The notes beneath the pieces are model-generated. The model searched no databases. It saw only the letters and a program-made list of their open reading frames with translations, and was not told the DNA's origin. Shown here piece after piece: positions 29,595-38,553 of a DNA stretch of 64,000 bases. Origin of the DNA: Picochlorum sp. 'celeri' (lineage: Eukaryota > Chlorophyta > Trebouxiophyceae); the NCBI GenBank assembly GCA_010909725.1, contig JAACMV010000011.1, positions 558,001 through 622,000 on the forward strand, in the 5' to 3' direction. Position 1 is the stretch's first letter, and each line of letters starts with the position of its first letter. The position numbers and the translations under genes are program-made.

Positions 29595-31664
29595 CTAAAA
29601 CTTAAAGTCAGGCTCAATGTCCATGGCCCACAAAAACTTGTTCAGTAAACTCTTGTTGAACACTTTTTCAATGGGAACCTCATTCCTTTTGCACCAGGCA
29701 ACTGTGATTCTCGGATCCAAATAATTGATTTTGGATGTGCCAAGGGCAACTGTTTTCAACTCTTCTTTATTTTTTGCTGTAATTTCCTGCTTTACTATTT
29801 GAGCCCGTTTACGCTCAATTCTACCCTTGATGACATCCTCCTTGATCATCTTTCCATTTGAACATGGCTTTCCTGCCTTGGCCAATTTCAGATCTTTCAT
29901 CAGATCCTTCATCTCCTTCTGTAAATGGGCCATTTTGGCCTCCATTCGTTCCATTTGAGCTCCATGAGTCTTTGGAACAGACCGCTGATGGTTACACAGA
30001 ATGGCAACTTCCTTGTTTGCCCTGTCATACTCTGCCTTCCTGCCATCAATGGTGTCTTCCTTACTGGGGTCTGAAAGAAGCGTGTCAAGCGTAATGGATG
30101 CATTATAGGTACGGAACACTTTCACGCTCAATCCATCCATCAAACTCTTCAGCCTCACATTCAAATCCTGAGCATCAAATTCATCAAACAGCTGATCATT
30201 TCCAGTCTTTCTCCGGCCAGCGCCATCCACCTTGATGAAATTCTCAATATTTTTGTACACAGTCTCTTCCACCTCGACGGCATTCTCATATCTGATGGAA
30301 TCCTTACCCAGAAAGTCAAACCTAATAGTGCAGGGTGGCATGCACTCAATGTTCTCACACTTGAGAGTACAGCAACCAACCGTCTCGGCTTCATCCTCAT
30401 CCTTCTCATGCCCAGCACGAAGAGCCAATCTGTCAATAAAGTACAATGCCGTGGCCATCTGCCGTTCTCTGCGCTCAACAGAAGACCAATTCTTTGTATA
30501 TGTACTGCGTATATCATCAATATAATCCTTCAATTTTCTAGCCTTCTCATACTTTTGCAAATCCGACTCACTCTTCCACGACGACGTTGCTGCCATCATA
30601 ACATACTTGAAGTCCTTTGGACTGATTGGATCCTTCCAGAATGCCAACCATGTTACTGTATTATCATGCCGGATTTCCTTCCAGTCCTGACCAGGGAATG
30701 GATGCGTCGGTATTGGAGCACCTTTGCTAATATTTATAGTGATATCTCGTGGATAAATTCTCTTTTTAATTTTACCCATCTTTGGATGCTCTCCTCTCCC
30801 TCGGAACAAGCCTGGTGGCTCCACCCTGAAATTCCCAACTGGCTCCTTCTTCCCATCAATCAACGCATACTTGAAAGGAGCTTCCTTCTCTTCCTTCTCC
30901 TTTTTCAATCTCTCCTTCTCTTCTTTCGGAAGATTCTTCTTCCGCTCCCTCTCAGCCATATGCCAATCGTAGATTGGAGTAAAATCACACTTTTCCAGAC
31001 ACTGGATCCTATGATTCGGCCCAAGCACACCTTTAAACCCCTCCCAAAAGTTCTCCAAAAATATAGACTTTTTCATATAATCCGTCTCCTTCATCACCGC
31101 GAAAAACGTCGCCACCTCTTCCTGCTCCGGTGTCAAGTCCACAGGGACCCCATCATACAACATCTTCACACCATGAGGCTCATACTCTGGGGGAAACAAC
31201 ACACCATGATGCTCCAACGTTTTCCATCGAATCTCTGCCGTACTCTCCTGAGTCTTTTTCGCTCGCTTCTGCACAACACGCTCCTTTTTCACACCCTCAG
31301 CAGACGCTCTCTTCCTCGGAGGAGCTTCACCATTTTCCTTCTTCTTCTTTTTCTTCACCTTGATCGTCGTCGCAACCGCAGCAATCCTCTTAGACAATGG
31401 AACATCATCATCACTATCATCACTCGAAGACTCCTCCTCTTTCTTCACAACGCCGACTCCATTGTCCGCGACATGTCCCGTGTCATTCGGACGTTGAACG
31501 GGATTCCCACCGCCCCCACTCCCACCATTCCTCACAGCCCCTGTGTCATCTTTTTCTTTTTTCACTGCAGGTTTCTGTTCAGACTGAAGCGTCGCTGCGA
31601 CATTTGATTTGAGCTGCGACAGTGGGATGTCGTCGTCACTGTCGCTGTCGATGACAGTCCTCAT
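29595..31664 (-). CDS. TOP1: DNA topoisomerase I (type IB)
   Basis: The preferred ATG at 31664 gives 689 aa. An acidic and Lys-rich N-terminal domain with repeated SDDD(V/I)PLS motifs leads into the core (WKTLEHHGVLFPPEYEPHGV, IYDWHMAERERKKNLPKEEK). The core continues with YPRDITINISKGAPIP, the catalytic Arg region LRAGHEKDEDEAETVGCCTL, and the C-terminal Tyr648 in SKINYLDPRITVAWCKR. The enzyme nicks one strand through a 3'-phosphotyrosine and relaxes supercoils ahead of replication and transcription forks. All catalytic blocks are present. It is nuclear by family. It sits 5 kb from topoisomerase III-beta. Confidence 0.97.
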   Translation of the reverse strand: MRTVIDSDSDDDIPLSQLKSNVAATLQSEQKPAVKKEKDDTGAVRNGGSGGGGNPVQRPNDTGHVADNGVGVVKKEEESSSDDSDDDVPLSKRIAAVATTIKVKKKKKKENGEAPPRKRASAEGVKKERVVQKRAKKTQESTAEIRWKTLEHHGVLFPPEYEPHGVKMLYDGVPVDLTPEQEEVATFFAVMKETDYMKKSIFLENFWEGFKGVLGPNHRIQCLEKCDFTPIYDWHMAERERKKNLPKEEKERLKKEKEEKEAPFKYALIDGKKEPVGNFRVEPPGLFRGRGEHPKMGKIKKRIYPRDITINISKGAPIPTHPFPGQDWKEIRHDNTVTWLAFWKDPISPKDFKYVMMAATSSWKSESDLQKYEKARKLKDYIDDIRSTYTKNWSSVERRERQMATALYFIDRLALRAGHEKDEDEAETVGCCTLKCENIECMPPCTIRFDFLGKDSIRYENAVEVEETVYKNIENFIKVDGAGRRKTGNDQLFDEFDAQDLNVRLKSLMDGLSVKVFRTYNASITLDTLLSDPSKEDTIDGRKAEYDRANKEVAILCNHQRSVPKTHGAQMERMEAKMAHLQKEMKDLMKDLKLAKAGKPCSNGKMIKEDVIKGRIERKRAQIVKQEITAKNKEELKTVALGTSKINYLDPRITVAWCKRNEVPIEKVFNKSLLNKFLWAMDIEPDFKF

Positions 31665-32085
31665 GAATGCATGCACACAACGTCGATTTGTAACTACAAC
31701 TACTGAAATCAATTCGATATATGGGTATTGGATATGAATCTGAACCTCTCATGCACATGGATTGCTTCCATGCTCTTTTCAGATGTTTTCTAATATCGAT
31801 ATTAGGGAAGTAGACATCCTTCTCGACCTGATCGGGAGATGCGATGAATCAACCCTGAATAGTTCCATCTGTCGGAGATGTTGCAGATTGGAAAGGCCAG
31901 TGTCATAGACTCGCATGCATGGTATACCATGCATGCTCATGATTTGTTCACACATGCATCTTACTCCTCAACATGGATCTCTCCTCTCAAGTATTCATGC
32001 ATTGCCGATGACGTATACATTGTATCAACCATATATGGATGTACTTCTTCACGAGAATTCTCGTTTTCGAAAACGTTGACAGAAG
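31665..32085. other. Divergent intergenic region, no gene seen
   Basis: Holds the promoters of topoisomerase I and the multi-pass membrane protein. Short inverted repeat-like stretches occur (CATGCATGGTATACCATGCATGC near 31914-31936). No coding frame is supported. Confidence 0.5.
31914..31936. repeat. Imperfect-centre palindrome with arms GCATGCATGGTATACCATGCATGC
   Basis: In the divergent spacer between topoisomerase I and the next gene, arms CATGCATGG and CCATGCATG surround TATA. The resulting palindrome has the plant RY-like core CATGCATG on both sides. A regulatory role is an inference only. Confidence 0.5.
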
Positions 32086-33183
32086 ATGGCACGCGTTGGA
32101 CCACTACCCCCGAAGAACCACACACACGTTGGGGCAGGGCAGGATACAAGAGTTGTCAAAAAGAAGAACTTGATAGGAAAGAAATTCTCAGAATTGAAAT
32201 GGACGACGCCACATATGATCCTGCCCCATGGGATTAGTGGGCTCGGTAGCTGCCTGCTGGGTATTCTGTTAACCTTGACGACACTGGTGACGGGCAGGAA
32301 AGAACCAAGAGTACTGCTCACGACGCATCTCGACAATGGTGAGAGGCATTCATCTCTGGATACTCTTCTTGTACAGATATATCTCATATTGACCATGTGC
32401 AATTCTTTGAGTGCATTTTTTGTGCTGAACAAGGCACCAAAGTCGAATGGGTCCAGGACCTTGTTTCGCATTTCAGCCATATTTCAGACCTGTCTAGTAT
32501 ACTTTGCGTGGAGATTTTTCGACGCTGAATCTCTTCCTACCAACTATACGCGTGTGTTGAGTTACATATATCAACCTCATGGTCAACCGACGGAATTCAC
32601 AGTGCTCCTCAGTGGTATACCAACCATGGTTGACAGGGGCATGGCATGCCTCATGGTGGCGACCTTGTTCTCCTTTGGCCTGGCTATTTGGAGAAACAGA
32701 ATGATTGACACGGGTATCAAGATTGGATGTTTATGTGGCATCGGTGCGCTCACGCTCCTGAGTGGGTATCCATTGCAGTATGCATTTGGATCCTCCATGG
32801 ACTGGTGGAACAGAGTGCTGCTCAAGTACCCGCTCCAAGCAAATGCGCTCGTGTACTTTGTCTACATTCCCGCATGCTGCGTCGTATCAATCATCATGTT
32901 TGCTGCGACTCTGTATAATAGAAAGATACTGGGAACAACATCATTTGCCTTGCTCGTGTTCTGCAGTGTGTTTGGAATACTACTGACAACAGTCTTGTCA
33001 CAAGAGCTTTATATTCCGTGCGTCTCGACACAGAAACTGTTGATTGATGTAGAAGGACATGGAAGAGTTTTTGGAATACCCACAGCCTATCTTGATACGA
33101 GCAAAGCTGCCCAAAGAATGTGGGCAACGTTATTTCCTGCTGTTGATTTCCAATTCTATGATTGCTACTACTCAGTAGATTGA
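32086..33183 (+). CDS. Unknown seven-span membrane protein
   Basis: This 365-aa protein starts with about 45 basic hydrophilic residues (RVVKKKNLIGKKFSELKW), then has about seven hydrophobic spans. They include ISGLGSCLLGILLTLTTLVT, LLVQIYLILTMCNSLSAFFV, CLMVATLFSFGLAIW, GCLCGIGALTLLSGYPLQYA, YFVYIPACCVVSIIMFAATL and FALLVFCSVFGILLTTVLS. The last 60 residues are soluble, with CVSTQKLLIDVEGHGRVFGI. I do not recognise a family; receptor or transporter roles cannot be told apart. There is a single exon and a clear ATG. Confidence 0.7.
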   Translation: MARVGPLPPKNHTHVGAGQDTRVVKKKNLIGKKFSELKWTTPHMILPHGISGLGSCLLGILLTLTTLVTGRKEPRVLLTTHLDNGERHSSLDTLLVQIYLILTMCNSLSAFFVLNKAPKSNGSRTLFRISAIFQTCLVYFAWRFFDAESLPTNYTRVLSYIYQPHGQPTEFTVLLSGIPTMVDRGMACLMVATLFSFGLAIWRNRMIDTGIKIGCLCGIGALTLLSGYPLQYAFGSSMDWWNRVLLKYPLQANALVYFVYIPACCVVSIIMFAATLYNRKILGTTSFALLVFCSVFGILLTTVLSQELYIPCVSTQKLLIDVEGHGRVFGIPTAYLDTSKAAQRMWATLFPAVDFQFYDCYYSVD

Positions 33184-33410
33184 ATTCTGTACATCATTTT
33201 GAATGAGGATGACATCCGTCATTGTTTCTCTTTCTCTTTCTCTCACATGTACACGGCATATAAACCATATCACGTATATGAGATGGTTTATATATTGTAT
33301 TGAACAAGGAAAAAAGGATGGTGAAGATCTTCCTTGTTGGCATAATAGAGTCAATGTGGAGGAGAAAAAGGACAGTCCTTCCTTGTCGTATTTGAAATTG
33401 TATATGTAAA

Positions 33411-34233
33411 ATGTCAAGATATATACTGTGTTTGACTGTATATATAGCCCTGTGTGCGCAAGAATCGCTGGGGAACTATGTGCAACGGGATTTTGTTCAA
33501 ATGTCTATGCGACGGCAGATGAGCAAGGTATGGGACCATCCATTCTCATTTGAAAACTTTTAGTCATTCATATCTCATATATATTGTTTTACAGGCTGTA
33601 AAGACGGACTGGACGGACCTGACTGGGGCACACTGCCCAAAGTTTGGGGTTCAAGGCCACGCCTTGTTACCTCTTCCTGGTACATCTTCTGATGATGGAA
33701 CTCTGCAGAATGGACCGTATAATGTTCAGCTGAGCTTTGATGGGGGAAGGATTGTGACGCAGTGGCTTGGATTGAAAGGACACAAGGCTCCAAAGAATCC
33801 TGTGATACATGTCGAGTTGATTAGATCTGGTGGGGCTTTGACACGGGTTCGGGCGCGTGTGATTGAGCATCATGCGAAGAATAGGCATGAATTCGGTATA
33901 CATGAGTCTGAAAAGGTCATGGGAAAGGTGATGAGGGAATTTCATGATCCCAAGGTATGGCCAAAGCATGTTTTGATCAAGTATACGTGGAAGGCAAGGC
34001 ATGAGACGGATGTGGATGCTGCCCTGATGGCTGTGCTTACGCTTGGGGTGGTGGGGACGGTGTTGATGGGGATTCGGTCGATGGCATCGTATAAGAAGCA
34101 TTTGGTCGAGTTCTTTAATGATGTGGTTGATGAAGCAGAGGTCAGCAGTAGCAGTCATAGTAGCAGCAAGTATTATCAGCAGCAGAGGCCAATGGTGACG
34201 CCTCCGCGACTATTTAGTGCCAAGGCTGACTGA
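33411..34233 (+). CDS. Unknown type I membrane protein with signal peptide
   Basis: Exons 33411-33527 and 33595-34233 encode 251 aa. Exon 1 gives a signal peptide (RYILCLTVYIALCAQESLG). The lumenal or outer part has a beta-rich look (YNVQLSFDGGRIVTQWLGLK, PVIHVELIRSGGALTRVRAR). One membrane span (AALMAVLTLGVVGTVLMGI, about 185-205) leads to a 45-residue Ser-rich tail. A 67-bp intron separates the signal from the body. The layout fits an ER or plasma-membrane type I protein. No family is recognised. Confidence 0.7.
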
Positions 34234-34335
34234 CCACCTCGCGTCAAAATATATATATACCTTGGGTGTTGTTGAACTATGAAATGAATATGTAAACTTG
34301 TTGATGAGCGTTACAGTGGCATATATGTTAGAGCA

Positions 34336-36986
34336 TTAGAATGCATGGAAACTCAAGAGTGGGTCAACGCGTTGATGGCGACCACGTCCTCGTCCACGGC
34401 GCCCTTTTCCTCGTCCTCGACCACTTCGTCTTTTTACGTATGACTTTGCGTGTTTGACCTCACACAGGCTCGATATAGCCTCATCACAGATGATGCATGC
34501 CTTTGTTGGAAGTGTCTCTGACTCTGTTGATCCTTTTTTCCAATCAAGTACAACTAATGATGCTCCGCACGAGTCGCATACTTCTCCTCGTGCAATTTTG
34601 GCTTTATGGAGAGATTTTGGAAGGTACATTAAAAAGTCACACAGTGGACAATCGACTCTCCATGAGGGTGCGCTGACTGGATCCAAGACCAGGGTTCCAT
34701 TGTCACATTGAGGGCAGCTTGCAAGGCCTTGTCTGGCTGGAGAGTGTCTGCAGGTTGGGTGAAAACATGTTGTACACGGCATCCCACCAGATGCTTTATC
34801 TCCAATCTTCACTGCATCTTCGAATGGGGGGTTATTGTAACAATATGGACACAATGGTGTGTTCTTTCCATCAGATCCACCAAGAGAGAACAAGACCAGC
34901 TGAAAATCATCCAGTGGACAGGTCAGCTCCTTGTATAGTTTGATACTTCCTCCTTGCGGCATTGCATACACTTCTTCACAAGTTGAACAGTACAGTCTTG
35001 ATGGACGAGACGGAATCAGTTTCATGTATCTATTGCACTTTCCGCATTTCGAAAGAACTTTGCCTGTTGACGACAGAGGAGAGAAGGATGCCTCAAACAG
35101 CGAATCCATCTTTGTAATATGGTCCACAAAGTATAAGAACTTTTGACGAAACTGGTCTAAACAATGCTCCACAACAGCCTCTTTTTCTGCACCACCTTTG
35201 GCAATCAGGTTTATTTGCTTCTCGACATAAGCCCTGACAAATGGCTTGCAAAGTTCTGGGTCAATGCTCTGATAGCCTCTAACAAGGGTGATGCCGAGTT
35301 CGGTTGGCACAACTCGTCGACCAGATTCGATCGATACAAATCCTCTCTCACAGATATTGTTAATATGGACTGGGATTGATGCATCTGTTCCGATTCCATT
35401 CTCCTCCATGAGACCAATGAGTTCTGATTCTGTAAGATAGTCAGGAGGTCCAGTTTTTCCTGACGTCATTTCAATATCTTTCACTGGAACAGAGTCACCT
35501 TTTTGGACACGTGGGAGGATTTTCGGGGAGACGGCTTTCCAGTGCATGATGGTTGTGAATCCCGGGCTGACAACTGATGTTCCGTGTGCAGAAAAGGTTT
35601 CATCCCCAGCTTTCAGAACCATCTTGGTGCTCTTGGTTATACAATCTCTCGATAATGATCCCAGAAAACTCCTGCATACAAACTCGTACAGACGCCACGC
35701 ATCTCCACCCAGCATATCTTCTGTTGCTCCTCTGACCGGAGTAATTGGAGGATGGTCACCAGCATCAACACCTCCTTTTGTTCTGATGGTTCCCTGAAGC
35801 AATGATGACGCATACTCTCCCCAGATAGGATTACTACACTGTCCTACTAATATTTCTTTAAAGTTAAAGTTTGGCGGATATGCTGAACTCTCTGTTCGTG
35901 GATATGATAGGAATCCACTGGTGTACAGCCTCTCCGCCACCTGCATGCAGTGCTGGGGGCCCATGCCAAGGCTAGAAGACGCTGCCTTTAATAACGCTAC
36001 TGTATTGAGCCCTGGAGGTGCTCCCTTCCTCTCCTCCTTTTCCACAACGTCAATCACCTTAAAATGTGGGTGCTCTAACAGAGTTCTTCTGAAGTACTCG
36101 CACACCTTTTCATCAAATATTCGTCCTCTAGACCATTCCAAAGCAACGGGTTGTCCAGAGCACATGACGCGCGCATGAATCGTCCAAAACATTTCAGGCT
36201 GAAATGTCTGAATGGCTTGATGGCGTTCGACACAAAAGTTCAATGTCGGGGTCTGACATGGACCATACGAAATGACACTAGAATCCAAATTTCCATACTT
36301 TGATTGGAAAAATCTACTCTGATACCTAGTAAATGCCACGCCAACCTTTAAATCTAGTTCTTGGCGCGCATCGACAGCCAATGATTCATTTTTGTTTGGC
36401 TCTACCAGCTTTTTCATGGCACCTTGAATCTCTTGAGCACTGAGTGCTGAGAACTTTGCTCGAAAGATCCTTTGCTTCTTCAAAGCCGGTACACTGGGGG
36501 GAGCGAGATATCGAGCTGTATTATCGATCACTTCAAAGCAAATATTCTCCCCCTCACGATCGCAATCCAACCATAAAATGAGTGCATCCATCCCTTTTGC
36601 CTCTGTTTGCAAGTGCTTGCACACTCTAGCTTTTGGATTCGCCTCATTCTTTACTGTTGGGGCATCAAACAACGTAACAGGATCTGTCTTTTCCCAGTTC
36701 TGATACTCTTTAGGAAAGTCAATCGACAAAACATGCCCAATCACAGATGTCATTTTGAACAGACATGATTGGCCAAGGAATGTACCCTCGAAAGTATGCA
36801 CATCCAGATTTGTATTCCGACTATGATACTGCAAGCATACTCAAAATTTGTTGTCTTCATTGAACCATTCATCACTGTTTTGTGTCGAAATCAGACCCAA
36901 CCAACCTTGCCGCGACTCAAATGCTCTGCTATGGATTTCGCTAGACTTGGCTTTTCAGCCACCATGAGGATTTTTAATTGACCCAT
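34336..36986 (-). CDS. TOP3B: DNA topoisomerase III-beta
   Basis: Exons 36906-36986 and 34336-36828 give 857 aa. The Toprim domain (LMVAEKPSLAKSIAEHLSRG, ILWLDCDREGENICFE) supplies the Mg2+ site Asp-x-Asp. The active-site Tyr336 is in GFLSYPRTESSAYP, the same position as in human TOP3B. The FKMTSVIGHVLSIDFP block is also III-beta-like. The C-terminus has several CxxC zinc motifs (CGKCNRYMKL, CPLCDFLMYLP, CDSCGAS) and an Arg/Gly-rich stretch (RRSGRGRGKGRRGRGRGRH). TOP3B decatenates single-stranded DNA and, with its RGG box, acts on RNA in animals. The RGG-like tail hints at the same, which is an inference. Confidence 0.96.
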
Positions 36987-37024
36987 TATGCAGATCCGTA
37001 ATTATAACATTGTGTTGAAAATAT

Positions 37025-38449
37025 TTAATGGGATTCTGATTTGATTCTTTTGCCTGAGGAGTACGACTTATTGGGTGGAGTCTCAATCTTGAGGTCTTCT
37101 TCATCACTCGTGTACCAACAGTCATCCTCATCAGATGATGACGACACCGCATCTCGCTCTCTTAGTTTCTTCTTCACACTAGCCAACTCTGATATGAACA
37201 GAGTATTATGAGCCCATCCCGCGTATTCTCCAAACCGCTTGACAAACGCCTCTTGAACCTCTGGGTGGTACTTTGGGCTGTTTGTCTTACCACGAAGATG
37301 TGGCGTGTAATGCTTCAGAGAAAACTGCCATACATGTGTGTCGACTGGAATGGAACTGTGTTTGTCCAGGGAAAAGAGCGCAACGCAAGCAGCGACTTTT
37401 GGGCCCACACCAGGCAAGATGCATAGTTCCTCAATGGCCTCATCAAAGCCCACATTCCGCAGTTGTAGGAGCCATTCTCGACCTCCCTCTGGCATATCAC
37501 GCAACGTCTGCACAGATCCTTCGATAAATTTTGCTCGATATCCAAAACCTGCGTCTCTAAGATCGTCTTCTCGCGCACGTTGCAAGTCATCGAGAGAGGG
37601 AAAGGCGTAAAAATCACTTGAACCATACAATTCCTTGTATGTTCTAATCTCCTCTGCAGACTCATCAACATGCAACTTTGTCCCATACATGGACGCCATT
37701 TTATTCACCATACCGTGAATTCTTGAGATGTGGTTATTTTGGCTACAGATAAATGAAAACAGGCATTCCACAGGATCCTGCCTCAGCATCCGTGCTCCTG
37801 GTATGACATTGTACATTTTCCTGAATATTGGATCTACAAGACACCATTCCTCGCTGAGGGCCGTCAACGGTACCCTTCCTAAATTAAAGTAGTCTTCAAT
37901 CAGTTCTGCGATATCCGGTTGACCCCCATCCTTGTTCAATACTTTGTACCAAACTTCGTCATCAGACTGTTTCAGTGCCAACACATGCTTACCCAGTACA
38001 CCCACATACTCACGATCGTCTGGAGAGATACTTCTCCATCGGAATGACTGACCAATATTCATGGTAAACTCTAGCGTGAGCTCTGTCCTTGGAGTCCCCA
38101 ATGGTTGCCACGATGGCGGGGCAGAACTATTTCCTATACTTGGCTCACCCTTTGTTCCGAAAGCATGACAGCACTGTGTCGCTGGATCCACCTTGATCCT
38201 CTTCCTTCTCATTCTCTCCGGTGTATATCTTTTATTACTGCTATTGGTTGTCCCCGTGGGAGTTGCGGGGATTGGAAAATCAAGTCCAAATGTGAAAAAG
38301 CGTTCAAATGGTTGCCGCCAAAACCGGATGCTTGGAACGACTCTAGGAGTTTGATGGCTGCATAAATGATGTATATGTAGCAACATAGTATGATTTATGG
38401 TGCGTATAGGACGATATCTACAACTATAGCGATGGAAGTGCAAACGCAT
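37025..38449 (-). CDS. OGG1: 8-oxoguanine DNA glycosylase/lyase
   Basis: This 474-aa protein is an OGG1-family HhH-GPD enzyme that removes 8-oxoguanine opposite C. The N-terminal OGG domain contains LTLEFTMNIGQSFRW. The hairpin-helix-hairpin has LCILPGVGPKVAACVALFSLDK, with the catalytic Lys351 (human Lys249), followed by IPVDTHVW with Asp370. The 19-residue spacing of Lys and Asp is the same as in human OGG1. The first 100 residues are rich in His, Arg and Ser and may target an organelle. The C-terminus is acidic then basic (DEEDLKIETPPNKSYSSGKR). The whole gene is one exon. Confidence 0.96.
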   Translation of the reverse strand: MRLHFHRYSCRYRPIRTINHTMLLHIHHLCSHQTPRVVPSIRFWRQPFERFFTFGLDFPIPATPTGTTNSSNKRYTPERMRRKRIKVDPATQCCHAFGTKGEPSIGNSSAPPSWQPLGTPRTELTLEFTMNIGQSFRWRSISPDDREYVGVLGKHVLALKQSDDEVWYKVLNKDGGQPDIAELIEDYFNLGRVPLTALSEEWCLVDPIFRKMYNVIPGARMLRQDPVECLFSFICSQNNHISRIHGMVNKMASMYGTKLHVDESAEEIRTYKELYGSSDFYAFPSLDDLQRAREDDLRDAGFGYRAKFIEGSVQTLRDMPEGGREWLLQLRNVGFDEAIEELCILPGVGPKVAACVALFSLDKHSSIPVDTHVWQFSLKHYTPHLRGKTNSPKYHPEVQEAFVKRFGEYAGWAHNTLFISELASVKKKLRERDAVSSSSDEDDCWYTSDEEDLKIETPPNKSYSSGKRIKSESH

Positions 38450-38553
38450 GTCCCTAAATAAGGCTTTTGTGTACCGAGATCGACGTTGATATACGTGGCA
38501 TCGTGGAGCGATGACCCATTAAGTTACATATAGTATCATTTTTCTAATTCTTC

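Noticed and set aside
30408..31607. Long plus-strand frame of 399 aa
   Set aside because: It lies opposite topoisomerase I and shows no domain; its composition is that of reversed coding DNA.
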